In this document: piece after piece, positions 1 to 8,470 of the stretch
Numbering within the stretch: the first letter of the stretch is position 1
Layout: each line of letters starts with the position of its first letter
From: Thalassolituus sp. UBA674
GTDB lineage: Bacteria > Pseudomonadota > Gammaproteobacteria > Pseudomonadales > Oceanobacteraceae
Reading direction: 5' to 3'
DNA length: 64,000 nucleotides
Assembly: GCA_002298335.1 (NCBI GenBank)
Contig: DBNK01000003.1
Coordinates: 250,170 to 314,169, forward strand
Notes under the pieces: generated by a model
Told to the model about the DNA's origin: nothing
The model's database searches: none
The model's input: only the letters and a program-made list of their open reading frames with translations
Position numbers and translations under genes: made by a program

Positions 1-143
1 CCCGGCAGGCCCGCCACTCTGTGTCGTCATTGTTAAAAGAGCCATACCCCGGCGCCCTCCAGCGACCGGGGTTCTTCGGCTACACCCTGCAACTTCCGGC
101 ACTCATGGTATGATCAGGCATTCCGCCACTGGGATACCTCTCC
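1..143. promoter_or_regulatory. Leader region of pldA
   Basis: Upstream region at the window start. TATGAT at 110-115 could be a -10 element; no convincing -35 is seen. No gene is visible. Confidence 0.3.
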
Positions 144-1172
144 ATGAAGCTGTTTACGGGCTTGCTGCTGCTGATTCTTTCTTTGCCGCTGTATGCGGAT
201 GACACCCCTACAGAACCACAAACGGATGCCGAAAAAGGCGAAGTTCCCGGGCTGGCCGAGGCTGAAAAACCCGGTATTGCCACGGAAAAAGTCGATGTCG
301 AAGTGGTTGCTGACGAAGAGTTCGATGAAGAAGTCCGTAATCTTCCGCCATTGATGGCTAAGATCCGCACGGAACGTCTGGCAGCAAAAAATCCATATGT
401 GATTCTGCCGCACCGGCCCAATTATTTTCTGCCGCTTACCTACATGCGCTCGCCCAGCAACCGCGAGCTGAACCGGGCTCTCAGTCTCTACGCGGATGAG
501 CCTCTGGAGGTCGACGAAGGCTATGATCATTGGGAAGGCATCTTCCAGATCAGCCTGAAATATGTGCTGCGCGAAGACCTGTTCTGCAAACTCTGTAATC
601 TGGAATTCGGCTACACCAACCGCTCCTTCTGGCAGCTCTATAATCAGGGCATGTCGCGGCCTTTCCGCGAAACCAACCACGAGCCTGAGCTGATGTTCAG
701 CCTGCCATTAAAGGGCTATTGGGTGGACCACATGCGCTTCTCACTCAACCATCAGTCCAATGGTCAGCAGAGCACTCTGTCGCGCAGCTGGAACCGCATT
801 ATTGTCGAAGCGACGTCCATCATGCGTCATGGCGTTCTTACCGGGCGCGCCTGGTACCGCCTGCCGGAAAAAGACTCATCCGACCCGCAAGATCCGTCCG
901 ATGACGACAACCCGGACATCCTCGATTACATGGGTCACGGCGAAATCTCCTATATCCGGCTGATGGACCAGCAGCAGTTTGAAATCATGATCCGCAACAA
1001 CCTCGAGTTCGATACCAACCGGGGTGCTGTGCAGCTGGGGTACAGCTTCCCGCTGAATGACCGAGTCAAAGGCTATGTGCAGTATTTCAACGGATACGGT
1101 GAAAGCCTGATCGACTACAACCGCTTTCAGGAGCGCATCAGCATCGGCTTCAAGCTGAGTGACTGGTTCTGA
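144..1172 (+). CDS. pldA: Outer membrane phospholipase A (OMPLA)
   Basis: A calcium-dependent phospholipase A1/A2 of the outer membrane, which removes phospholipids misplaced in the outer leaflet. Residues 1-18 are a signal peptide ending LYA. An acidic, Asp/Glu-rich segment follows to about residue 65, then a beta-barrel. The catalytic triad is visible as NHQSNG (His203, Ser205) and SRSWNR (Asn217), in the spacing typical of the family. The length (342 aa) is slightly above the E. coli enzyme because of the acidic N-terminal extension. The next gene begins 3 bases downstream, so the two may be co-transcribed. The family call is secure; the role of the acidic segment is unknown. Confidence 0.93.
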   Translation: MKLFTGLLLLILSLPLYADDTPTEPQTDAEKGEVPGLAEAEKPGIATEKVDVEVVADEEFDEEVRNLPPLMAKIRTERLAAKNPYVILPHRPNYFLPLTYMRSPSNRELNRALSLYADEPLEVDEGYDHWEGIFQISLKYVLREDLFCKLCNLEFGYTNRSFWQLYNQGMSRPFRETNHEPELMFSLPLKGYWVDHMRFSLNHQSNGQQSTLSRSWNRIIVEATSIMRHGVLTGRAWYRLPEKDSSDPQDPSDDDNPDILDYMGHGEISYIRLMDQQQFEIMIRNNLEFDTNRGAVQLGYSFPLNDRVKGYVQYFNGYGESLIDYNRFQERISIGFKLSDWF

Positions 1173-1175
1173 TTC

Positions 1176-2285
1176 ATGCTCACTCTGGGATTGATCATCA
1201 ACCCGCTGGCCGGTCTCGGGGGTGCTGTCGGCCTCAAGGGCAGTGACGGTGTTGCGCTTCAGGCACTGGCGCTGGGCGCGGTTCCCAAAGCGGCTGAGCG
1301 CACACGTCAGGCGCTCGAGGCCTTACTGCCGTTTAAAGATCAGTGCGTCTTTCTCAGCTGTGCAGGAGATATGGGCGGTGACCTGCTGCGCGAACTGGGT
1401 TTTGCAACCCGTCTGCTGGCGTATCAGCCGGACACACCGAGTACCGCCTCAGACACACTGAACGCGGCCCGTGAGATGCTGACTCATCAGCCGGATCTCC
1501 TGCTGTTCGCCGGTGGTGACGGAACTGCCCGCGACATCTGCACTGTGGTGGGGGAGCAGATCCCGGTGCTGGGTATTCCTGCCGGGGTGAAAATTCATTC
1601 GGGGGTGTACGGCATTACCCCGGCGGCCAGCGGCGAGGTGCTGGTGCATCTGCTGCAGGGGCAGCTGGTGGACATCCGTGACGCCGAAGTGCGTGACCTT
1701 GATGAAGACGCCTTCCGCAACAATCAGGTGCGGGCACGGCACTATGGGGATATGCGGGTTCCTCAGCTGGGGCATTTTGTGCAGGCGGTAAAGCAGGGCG
1801 GTGTGGAATCCGAAGCTCTGGTGCACGCCGATATTGCTGCCTGTGCAGTGCGTGAGATGGAAGACGATGTGCTGTATCTGATCGGCTCGGGCAAAACCAC
1901 CCAGGCGATCATGGATGAGCTCGGGCTGGAATCCACCCTGCTGGGAGTCGACGCCGTCTGTAACCATCAGCTGCTGGCTGCTGATCTGAACGAAGCAGCC
2001 ATCTGGAACTTACTGCAGGAATATCCGGCAGCCAAAGCCATCGTCAGTACCATGGGCGGGCAGGGGCATGTATTCGGGCGCGGTAATCAGCAGTTCAGCC
2101 CCCGTATTCTGCGCCATTTGGGCAAGGAGAATGTGACTGTCGTCAGCACCAAAACCAAGCTCACCCAACTGCAGGGGCGGCCGCTGGTGATCGACAGTGG
2201 CGATCCGGAACTGGATAAACGCTGGGGCGGCACGCTGGAAGTGCTGACGGGGTATGAAGACAGGGTGGTGTATCCCCTGGTGTGA
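1176..2285 (+). CDS. ATP-NAD kinase family protein (NAD kinase-like)
   Basis: Belongs to the ATP-NAD/AcoX kinase family, whose members phosphorylate NAD or related substrates. The N-terminus has the LIINPLAG segment that opens these proteins, and the diagnostic GGDGTARD motif lies at residues 113-120, where the GGDG signature binds ATP. The 369 aa length matches this long subfamily rather than the short housekeeping NadK of about 300 aa. It starts 3 bases after pldA and is followed by a palindromic repeat. The true substrate in this subfamily is not settled, so the specific reaction is left open. Confidence 0.85.
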   Translation: MLTLGLIINPLAGLGGAVGLKGSDGVALQALALGAVPKAAERTRQALEALLPFKDQCVFLSCAGDMGGDLLRELGFATRLLAYQPDTPSTASDTLNAAREMLTHQPDLLLFAGGDGTARDICTVVGEQIPVLGIPAGVKIHSGVYGITPAASGEVLVHLLQGQLVDIRDAEVRDLDEDAFRNNQVRARHYGDMRVPQLGHFVQAVKQGGVESEALVHADIAACAVREMEDDVLYLIGSGKTTQAIMDELGLESTLLGVDAVCNHQLLAADLNEAAIWNLLQEYPAAKAIVSTMGGQGHVFGRGNQQFSPRILRHLGKENVTVVSTKTKLTQLQGRPLVIDSGDPELDKRWGGTLEVLTGYEDRVVYPLV

Positions 2286-2387
2286 GTCTTTTTACCAGAC
2301 AGATTGTTGAGACATTTGGCCTGATTTTTCTGATGTTGTTTCCCCCTTTCTGGGGATCTTCCACCGACCTGAATTTTAACAAACGTC

Positions 2388-2426
2388 ATCCCGTGGCTTG
2401 TGGGACTCGCCACCGAGCCACGGGAT
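2388..2426. repeat. Palindromic repeat, REP-like (copy 1)
   Basis: Perfect 11-bp inverted repeat ATCCCGTGGCT (2388-2398) and AGCCACGGGAT (2416-2426) around a 17-nt loop. The same core recurs near 7.4 and 19.4-19.6 kb. It lies between two convergent genes, so it may also act as a transcript-end structure. Confidence 0.75.
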
Positions 2427-2462
2427 CCAGGCAACTCCTGGTATCTACAGGTCCTGAAAACA

Positions 2463-3497
2463 TCACGGACACGGATTCGGTATCCGCTTATGAATCGCCT
2501 CAATTTCCGCCAGTATTTCCTCACTTAACACCACCTCAGACGATTTCAGATTCTCCTCCAGCTGTTCTTCCGTTGTGGCTCCGATAATGTTCGAGGTCAC
2601 AAACGCCTGCTGGGTCACAAATGCCAGCGCCAGCTGGGCGGGTGTCATACCGGAATCTTTTGCCAGAGCGACGTACTGGGCGGCGGCTTTTTCTGCCAGA
2701 TCACTGGTGTAGCGGGTGAAGCGTGAGTAGAGGGTAATCCGGCCATGTTCCGGGCGTTGGCCGTGCAGGTATTTCCCCGTCAGTACGCCGAACGCCAGCG
2801 GCGAATAGGCCAGCAGACCGCAGTTTTCGCGGTGCGAGACTTCCGCCATCCCCACTTCATAGGTGCGGTTGAGCAGGTTGTAGGGGTTCTGGATGCTGAC
2901 CGGGGCCGGCAGCCCCATTTTTTCCGCCAGTGCCAGTACTTTCATGGTGCCCCATGGGGTTTCGTTGGACAGTCCGTAATGGCGGATACGGCCTTTCTGA
3001 ATTTCCTCCTGCAGGGCACCCAGGGTTTCTTCCAGTGGTGTGCTTTCTTCTTCCTGATGCACATAACCCAGACGTCCGAAGAAGTTGGTGCTGCGCGACG
3101 GCCAGTGAATCTGGTACAGATCAAGGTAGTCGGTCTGCAGGCGCTGCAGGCTTTCATCCAGTGCCTGATGCACATGCGCCGCTGTCAGCTCCGGGCCATC
3201 GCGCAGATAGGTGAGGCCGTTCCCCGGGCCTGCCACTTTACTGGCAATGATGAGGTCATCGCGTTTACCACGGGCGGCCAGCCAGCTGCCCAGATACGTT
3301 TCTGTCAGGCCCTGAGTCTCTGCCTTCGGGGGCACGGGATACATCTCAGCGGTATCAATAAAATTGATGCCATAGGCCACAGCCATATCCAGCTGTCGGT
3401 GGGCTTCCGCCTCGCTGTTCTGTTCACCCCAGGTCATGGTGCCAAGGCAGAGTTTGCTGACATTCAGGCCGGAGCGGCCCAGTGGACGCTGTTGCAT
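2463..3497 (-). CDS. tas: NADP(H)-dependent aldo/keto reductase, Tas family
   Basis: An aldo/keto reductase predicted to reduce carbonyl substrates with NADPH in a TIM-barrel fold. The N-terminus QQRPLGRSGLNVSKLCLGTM and the following FIDTAEMYPVPP match Tas; the Asp and Tyr of that motif are the expected catalytic residues, with the Lys in IIASKVAG and the His in YQIHWP completing the tetrad. The length of 344 aa equals that of E. coli Tas. It converges on the NAD-kinase-like gene. Tas was named for suppressing tyrosine auxotrophy in E. coli; its physiological substrate is not known. Confidence 0.92.
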   Translation of the reverse strand: MQQRPLGRSGLNVSKLCLGTMTWGEQNSEAEAHRQLDMAVAYGINFIDTAEMYPVPPKAETQGLTETYLGSWLAARGKRDDLIIASKVAGPGNGLTYLRDGPELTAAHVHQALDESLQRLQTDYLDLYQIHWPSRSTNFFGRLGYVHQEEESTPLEETLGALQEEIQKGRIRHYGLSNETPWGTMKVLALAEKMGLPAPVSIQNPYNLLNRTYEVGMAEVSHRENCGLLAYSPLAFGVLTGKYLHGQRPEHGRITLYSRFTRYTSDLAEKAAAQYVALAKDSGMTPAQLALAFVTQQAFVTSNIIGATTEEQLEENLKSSEVVLSEEILAEIEAIHKRIPNPCP

Positions 3498-3555
3498 AGG
3501 AAACCTCAGAAAAACCGTTGTGATAGTGGGACAGTAGCAGCGGCACCGGGTTCTG

Positions 3556-4185
3556 TTAAGTGTGTGATCCGCTCTGTGTGCTGGACAGTCTGTTGCGCCG
3601 CCAGACGATCATGGCCACCGTTGCGGACAGGGCAACGGCGGTGGCTGCCGGAAACAGCACTGTGGTCAGGCTGTAGTGCTCCAGTGCAAACAACACCAGA
3701 TAGTTGCGCATGCCGAACAGCAGCATAAAGGTGAGTGATTCAGACCAGGGCTGATGCCAGGTTTTGCGCAGCATGGGGCCGTACGCCAGCAGGTCGATAC
3801 CGGTGAGAATTATGACAGCCCAGAGCGGGTCGCTGGTCAGATACCAGATCGGCAGTGCGGCCAGTGCGGTGATGAAGAACACCCAGTCGCTGCGGGTGAT
3901 GGTGACGTCGGCGCGTTTCAGCCAGGCCAGACCACCGATCAGAAAGGTCAGCATGCCGGAGAAGCCGATGGGCCAGGCTCCGGCGCCGGCGCCGTCGGCG
4001 AGCTGGGCGAAGAAGACCGAGCCGGTGGCCAGCCCCCAGATCAGCCAGGAGAACATATGTGGGCGTACCCGGCCTTTCAGTACCGAACGTATGTAGGGAA
4101 AAAAGGCGATGAAGGTCAGCGCCATGGCGAGGGCACTGATCATCTCTTTGGTCGTGAAAGCCAAACACAGCTCCGCTGAGATCAT
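3556..4185 (-). CDS. Integral membrane protein with PQ-loop-like repeats
   Basis: A protein of 209 aa from the ATG at 4185 (an internal ATG at 4143 is possible; an upstream extension exists but is not protein-like). It contains about six or seven hydrophobic helices. Two segments, FPYIRSVLKGRVRPHMFSW near the N-terminus and YGPMLRKTWHQPWSES in the second half, have a proline at a helix end followed by basic residues and a Trp/Ser. This resembles the duplicated PQ-loop or SWEET-type transporter repeat. That resemblance is an inference; I do not recognise a named family. It is divergent from the ABC permease gene. Confidence 0.6.
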   Translation of the reverse strand: MISAELCLAFTTKEMISALAMALTFIAFFPYIRSVLKGRVRPHMFSWLIWGLATGSVFFAQLADGAGAGAWPIGFSGMLTFLIGGLAWLKRADVTITRSDWVFFITALAALPIWYLTSDPLWAVIILTGIDLLAYGPMLRKTWHQPWSESLTFMLLFGMRNYLVLFALEHYSLTTVLFPAATAVALSATVAMIVWRRNRLSSTQSGSHT

Positions 4186-4278
4186 AATGACTGGCGGGCG
4201 GTGCTGGCGCGCTGCCCTTAAAACCGGATAATAGCCGCTTTGATTGTGGAAAACAGCACGCCTCACGGGCCTGCCTTC

Positions 4279-5361
4279 ATGCTTATGCACAGACCTGACG
4301 ATCACGCTTCTCCGGCAGCCCCTGACGGCTTCCGGCCAACAGCTTCTGTACTGATCTGGTCCGGCTGTGTTGCTTTGCTGCTGTGTGCTTTTCTGGTTTC
4401 GCTGCTGTCTGGTCCGTTTCCGGTCTCTCTTGCGGATGCCTCCTCGGCCATCACACATCTTTTATCCTCTTCTGAACCCGCAAACAACGCCCAGTGGGTG
4501 GTGGCTGAGCTGCGCCTGCCCAGAGCGCTTCTGGCGGCACTCATCGGTGCAGGACTGGGTGTGGCAGGCTGCATCACTCAGGGGGTATTCCGTAATCCTC
4601 TGGCGGACCCGGGTCTGATCGGAGTGTCCGGTGGGGCGGCGCTGGCGGCGGTCAGCGTGATTGTGCTCAGCGGTTTTCTGCCGTTATCTGCACTGACCGG
4701 TCCTGTGCTTCTGCCTCTGGCGGCCTTTGCCGGGGCGCTGGCCGTTACCTGGATCATCTACCGGCTGGGGACGCGTCAGGGACATACGCAGGTGGCACTG
4801 ATGCTGCTGGCCGGTATTGCCGTGAACGTCGTGGTCGGTGCGGCGACCGGGTTGCTGACCTTCGTTGCCGATGATGATCAGCTGCGTGATCTGGTGTTCT
4901 GGTCCATGGGCAGTCTGGCTCATGGCAGCTGGCCGGAGTTACTGGCGCTGCTGTTGTTTATTCTGCTGCCGGTGCTGCTGGTGATGCGCTCCGCACGTCT
5001 GCTCAATGCGCTTATGCTGGGCGAAGCCGTGGCCGGTCATCTCGGTTTTGATGTCCAGCGGCAGCGCCGCTGGCTGCTGGCTGCTGCCGCTATGATGGCG
5101 GGTGCCGCGGTTGCGGTTGCCGGAGTAATCGGTTTTATCGGTCTGGTGGTGCCGCATGTTCTGCGCCTGCTCAGCGGCCCGGATCACCGTATCCTGCTGC
5201 CGTTATCAGCGCTGACCGGAGCCAGTCTGTTACTGCTGGCCGATACCCTGTGCCGTGTGATCATTGCCCCGGCAGAGCTGCCGGTGGGGCTGATGATGGC
5301 GCTGACCGGCGGTCCGGTGTTTATCCTGCTGCTGGTGCGGCAGAGCAGGCGCTGGTTATGA
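4279..5361 (+). CDS. FecCD-family ABC transporter permease (heme/iron type)
   Basis: Inner-membrane permease of an importer for heme or ferric siderophores. It shows about nine to ten hydrophobic helices and the family segments RLPRALLAALIGAGLG, FRNPLADPGLIGVSGGAA and the C-terminal GFIGLVVPHVLRLLSGPDHR. ATG codons at 4279 and 4285 are the plausible starts; an upstream in-frame TTG at 4240 is less likely. The stop overlaps the ATG of the ATPase gene by four bases, implying translational coupling. The neighbouring ATPase is HmuV-like, which makes heme the best guess for substrate. No periplasmic binding protein or TonB receptor gene lies alongside. Confidence 0.88.
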   Translation: MLMHRPDDHASPAAPDGFRPTASVLIWSGCVALLLCAFLVSLLSGPFPVSLADASSAITHLLSSSEPANNAQWVVAELRLPRALLAALIGAGLGVAGCITQGVFRNPLADPGLIGVSGGAALAAVSVIVLSGFLPLSALTGPVLLPLAAFAGALAVTWIIYRLGTRQGHTQVALMLLAGIAVNVVVGAATGLLTFVADDDQLRDLVFWSMGSLAHGSWPELLALLLFILLPVLLVMRSARLLNALMLGEAVAGHLGFDVQRQRRWLLAAAAMMAGAAVAVAGVIGFIGLVVPHVLRLLSGPDHRILLPLSALTGASLLLLADTLCRVIIAPAELPVGLMMALTGGPVFILLLVRQSRRWL

Positions 5362-6149
5362 GCCTGGTACTGTCAGACATCACACTCCGTGCCGGAGATC
5401 AGCGGCTGCTGGATCAGGTCGGCCTGACTACCCGGCCGGGTTCCCGTGTCGCCGTGCTTGGTCCCAATGGTGCCGGTAAGAGCAGCCTGCTGAGTTGTAT
5501 TGCCGGAGAGCGCGTTTATCAGGGCCGTATCACGGCGGCGGGTGAGGACACCGGAGCGTGGAGCCCGGCGCAGCGGGCGCGGCGCATGGCGGTGATGCCA
5601 CAGAGCCTGCAGGTGACGTTTCCGGTGCGGGTCTGGGAAGTCGTGGCCATGGGGCGTTACCCCTGGGGAGACGAGGACAGCACGCGTCAATGGCAGCAGG
5701 CGGCCATGCTTGAAAGCGATGTCTGGCATCTGCGCGACCGTGACTACCAGAGTCTGTCCGGCGGTGAGCAGCAGCGGGTTCAGCTGGCCCGGGTCCTGGT
5801 GCAGTTATGGCAGCAGCGCCAGGAAGGCGGCGATGGTTGTTATCTGCTGCTGGATGAGTGCACATCGTCACTCGACCCGGCTCACCAGCACGCGGTTCTG
5901 GCCTCTGCCCGGTGTTTTGCAGCGTCCGGGGTCACTGTACTGGCGGTGATGCACGACACTGCTCTGGCTGCTTCCTGGGCCGATCATGTGGTGTTGATGA
6001 AACAGGGCAGGATTGTGCGCGAAGGGGAAGCCAGCCTGCTCTGTGACGCGGAGGTATTAGAGCAGACATTTGATCTGCCACCGGCACTGGCAGGCCGTTA
6101 CGCCTGTCAGAATGGTGTCTGGCTGCCCGGACCCGCGGATAAGGCATAA
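5358..6149 (+). CDS. hmuV: Heme ABC transporter ATP-binding protein, HmuV-like
   Basis: The 263-aa cytoplasmic ATPase partner of the upstream permease. Walker A is GPNGAGKSS near residue 36, the ABC signature is LSGGEQQRVQLARVL, and Walker B is LLLDECTSSLD, where the usual DEPT is DECT. The start ATG at 5358 overlaps the permease stop (ATGA); a longer reading frame upstream lies inside the permease and is discarded. The signature-to-Walker spacing and the PAHQHAVL segment are typical of hemin importers. The substrate is inferred, since the binding protein that would define it is absent here. Confidence 0.85.
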   Translation: MSLVLSDITLRAGDQRLLDQVGLTTRPGSRVAVLGPNGAGKSSLLSCIAGERVYQGRITAAGEDTGAWSPAQRARRMAVMPQSLQVTFPVRVWEVVAMGRYPWGDEDSTRQWQQAAMLESDVWHLRDRDYQSLSGGEQQRVQLARVLVQLWQQRQEGGDGCYLLLDECTSSLDPAHQHAVLASARCFAASGVTVLAVMHDTALAASWADHVVLMKQGRIVREGEASLLCDAEVLEQTFDLPPALAGRYACQNGVWLPGPADKA

Positions 6150-6277
6150 ACCTGAGTAAAATAGTCAGGACACTTCTCTCCGCGACGTTCCTTCATCTGT
6201 ACTTACACAACCCTGTCTTGCAGTCCTGCAGGCCTCAACTAGATTGAGATTGAGGCACTGTAAAAAGGTTTTGCGCC

Positions 6278-6922
6278 ATGGGTATGCTGATTAAATCAAT
6301 GATGACTCCACGCCCGGTCACTGTGCAGATGGATGACCCGATTGAGATCGTCAAAAAGATCTTTGAAAAAACCGGATTCCATCATCTTCTGGTGCTCGAT
6401 AAACGTGTTTTAGTGGGCATCATTTCAGACCGTGATCTGTTAAAAACACTCAGCCCGTACCTGGGTACAGAAGCCGAAATGTCACGCGATGTCGCGACGC
6501 TGGAAAAGCGCGCTCATCAGATCATGACCCGTACGCCCATCACCATTACAGCGGAACAGAATATTTACGACGCGCTGGAAATGTTCCTGAAATATAAGCT
6601 GTCCTGTCTCCCGGTGGTTAATGAGGAAGGACGCCCGGTCGGTATTCTCAGCTGGCGTGATATTTTCCGTACTGTACATGAGCGCCGGCAGAAAAAACTG
6701 GCGAAACTTGAGGCCGAACGCCTCGCGAAAGAAAAAGAAGAAATGAAGGCGCAGGCCAAGGCCGAAAAAGAGCGGCAGGCCATGGCCAAAGCCGCTCTGG
6801 ATGAGATTGTTAAAGGACGTGCCTGTGCGCTGCCAACCGATCCGGAAATGATTGCCGCCGCGGGTATGGTTGCTGCGGGTGTCTTACAACCCGGATATCA
6901 GCAACCGCCCGGCGCACGCTGA
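6278..6922 (+). CDS. CBS-domain protein
   Basis: A 214-aa protein with two CBS motifs. The first spans about residues 5-60 (MMTPRPVTVQMDDPI ... VGIISDRDLLK) and the second about residues 83-135 (IMTRTPITITAEQNI ... VGILSWRDIFR). Paired CBS motifs bind adenosyl nucleotides and act as energy or redox sensors. After them comes a highly charged Lys/Glu/Ala coiled-coil-like segment (about residues 140-180) and a short tail. No catalytic domain is attached, so it probably regulates another protein. It ends 7 bases from the convergent gloA gene. A small inverted repeat (6232-6238 with 6250-6256) lies in its leader. Confidence 0.8.
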   Translation: MGMLIKSMMTPRPVTVQMDDPIEIVKKIFEKTGFHHLLVLDKRVLVGIISDRDLLKTLSPYLGTEAEMSRDVATLEKRAHQIMTRTPITITAEQNIYDALEMFLKYKLSCLPVVNEEGRPVGILSWRDIFRTVHERRQKKLAKLEAERLAKEKEEMKAQAKAEKERQAMAKAALDEIVKGRACALPTDPEMIAAAGMVAAGVLQPGYQQPPGAR

Positions 6923-6929
6923 TGCGGTA

Positions 6930-7334
6930 TCAGAGTTCGATCGGTCCCAGCGGCTTTTTCTCGATCAGTTCAATCTTGTAACCATCCGGGTCTTCAACAA
7001 AGGCGATCACCGTTTTACCGCCTTTCACCGGCCCGGCTTCGCGGGTAACGTTTCCGCCTGCATTGCGGATACGCTCACAGGCTTCCGCTGCATTTTCCAC
7101 CTCAAGCGCAATATGACCATACGCGGTACCCAGATCGTATTCTGAGGTTCCCCAGTTGTAGGTCAGCTCAAGTACCGCGCCATCACTTTCGTCCTGATAT
7201 CCGACAAAGGCCAGAGTGTACTGGTATTCTTCGTTGTCGTTTCTGCGCAGCACTTTCATGCCCATGACGTCGGTATAAAAGGCGATGGAGCGGTCGAGGT
7301 CACCGACGCGCAGCATAGTGTGGAGGATTCTCAT
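6930..7334 (-). CDS. gloA: Lactoylglutathione lyase (glyoxalase I)
   Basis: Converts the hemithioacetal of methylglyoxal and glutathione to S-lactoylglutathione in the cytosol. The 134-aa product begins MRILHTMLRVGDLDRSIAFY, the canonical opening carrying the first metal-ligand His (position 5). It continues with the YELTYNWG-like segment ELTYNWGTSEYD, the HIALEV metal site and the terminal GYKIELIEK with its Glu ligand. The ATG at 7334 has a strong AGGAGA site eight bases upstream, so the longer reading frame through the repeat is rejected. Confidence 0.95.
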   Translation of the reverse strand: MRILHTMLRVGDLDRSIAFYTDVMGMKVLRRNDNEEYQYTLAFVGYQDESDGAVLELTYNWGTSEYDLGTAYGHIALEVENAAEACERIRNAGGNVTREAGPVKGGKTVIAFVEDPDGYKIELIEKKPLGPIEL

Positions 7335-7397
7335 GGTTTTCTCCTTTGGTGTAAATTCGTTACCAGATGGAATGATAACTTTTAAATTAACCACCCC

Positions 7398-7476
7398 GTC
7401 ATCCCGTGGCTTGAGCACGGATACATCGTACAAACTAATCAGATTTATGGATCCCGTGGTCAAGCCACGGGATGAC
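7398..7476. repeat. REPIN-like inverted repeat (copy 2)
   Basis: A 17-bp perfect inverted repeat: GTCATCCCGTGGCTTGA (7398-7414) pairs with 7460-7476. The right half is itself a hairpin, ATCCCGTGG (7451-7459) with CCACGGGAT (7465-7473). Two short palindromes in opposite orientation flanking a 45-nt spacer are the architecture of REPIN elements. It lies between gloA and nth. Confidence 0.8.
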
Positions 7477-7500
7477 GACACTATTGAAAGGTCTAATTCA

Positions 7501-8139
7501 TCAGTCGTCAGTTGTCTTCTGCTTAAACTCACACAGATCTTCAATAATGCACGAGCCGCAACGCGGCTTACGCGCCACACAGGTATAACGCCCGTGCAGA
7601 ATCAGCCAGTGGTGTGCGTCCATAATGAACTCTTCCGGCACCAGCCGCATCAGCCGCGCTTCCACTTCATCCACGTTCTTGCCGGGTGCTATTTTCGTAC
7701 GGTTTGAAACGCGGAAAATGTGTGTATCAACGGCCATAGCAGGCTGACGGAAGGCGGTATTCAGCACCACATTGGCGGTCTTACGTCCGACACCTGGAAG
7801 GGCAACAAGATCCTCGCGGTTCTGGGGCACTTCACCGCCGTGACGCTCAATCAGCAGCTCCGCCATCTTCACCACATTCCTGGCTTTGCTGTTAAACAGA
7901 CCGATGGTTTTGATGTACTCCTTCAGGCCTTCTTCGCCCAGAGCGACCATTTTTTCCGGAGTGTTGGCTACGGGAAATAACTTCTGTGTGGCTTTGTTCA
8001 CGCTCACATCCGTCGCCTGCGCCGACAGGGTGACAGCCACGAGTAATTCGTACGGCGTGGTGTATTCCAGCTCGGTTTCCGGGTGCGGGTTGGCGTCGCG
8101 CAGGCGGGTGAAAATTTCGGTGCGTTTTTCTTTGTTCAT
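7501..8139 (-). CDS. nth: Endonuclease III
   Basis: Bifunctional DNA glycosylase/AP lyase of base-excision repair that removes oxidised pyrimidines. It shows the helix-hairpin-helix LPGVGRKTANVVL with the catalytic Lys, the catalytic Asp in VDTHIFRVSNR, and the C-terminal 4Fe-4S ligand set C-x6-C-x2-C-x5-C (from CVARKPRC to the last Cys in DLCEF). The length of 212 aa is standard. It is transcribed away from dapD; in many relatives nth sits beside the rnf genes, which is not the case here. Confidence 0.97.
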   Translation of the reverse strand: MNKEKRTEIFTRLRDANPHPETELEYTTPYELLVAVTLSAQATDVSVNKATQKLFPVANTPEKMVALGEEGLKEYIKTIGLFNSKARNVVKMAELLIERHGGEVPQNREDLVALPGVGRKTANVVLNTAFRQPAMAVDTHIFRVSNRTKIAPGKNVDEVEARLMRLVPEEFIMDAHHWLILHGRYTCVARKPRCGSCIIEDLCEFKQKTTDD

Positions 8140-8180
8140 GGCGGTCAGGCATCAGAGTTTGCGCCATGATAACAGAGAAC

Positions 8181-8220
8181 AATAAAAACCCCGCGTCAGC
8201 CAGGCTGAGCGGGGCAGGGT
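8181..8220 (-). terminator. Rho-independent terminator (minus strand)
   Basis: CCCCGC (8189-8194) and TCAGCC (8196-8201) pair with GGCTGA (8203-8208) and GCGGGG (8209-8214), leaving one bulged G. On the minus strand the stem is followed by TTTTTATT. It does not follow an annotated gene on that strand: dapD has its own terminator 270 bases earlier. It therefore implies a separate short transcript. Confidence 0.7.
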
Positions 8221-8327
8221 TCCTTTACAGGTGCGGTTATTCTGTTATCCGGATTCTTTTTAACTTTATTGTATCCGTTCCGCTCTGATGTTGTTTCTTG
8301 TTCTGAACTCAGGTTAGAGCAGCGCAT
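8196..8327 (-). CDS. Possible 43-aa small protein or sRNA locus
   Basis: The 370-base gap between nth and dapD holds a minus-strand reading frame of 43 codons. It starts at the ATG at 8327 and ends at a TGA lying inside the terminator stem at 8189-8214. The predicted peptide is hydrophilic, rich in Ser/Glu/Asn/Lys with two Cys (MRCSNLSSEQ ...). The upstream AGGACAGG is a weak ribosome-binding site. Because a strong terminator closes the region without a known gene before it, the locus may instead encode a small RNA of 150-280 nt. I recognise no family. Confidence 0.3.
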   Translation of the reverse strand: MRCSNLSSEQETTSERNGYNKVKKNPDNRITAPVKEPCPAQPG

Positions 8328-8470
8328 GACGCCTGTCCTGTCAGGAATGTGAAATATTACAAATCATCCGTTCAGCACTAACGGCCGGTTACGCTCAGTA
8401 ATATTTCTGACAGCTGTGGCAGTAAAGGCAGTTCAGAAGAGGGAGAAAAATGGGGGTACAGGGCAAGAAG

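Noticed and set aside
4184..4458. N-terminal extension of the PQ-loop-like membrane protein
   Set aside because: Upstream residues are Arg/Gln-rich with no protein-like pattern and overlap the divergent permease gene.
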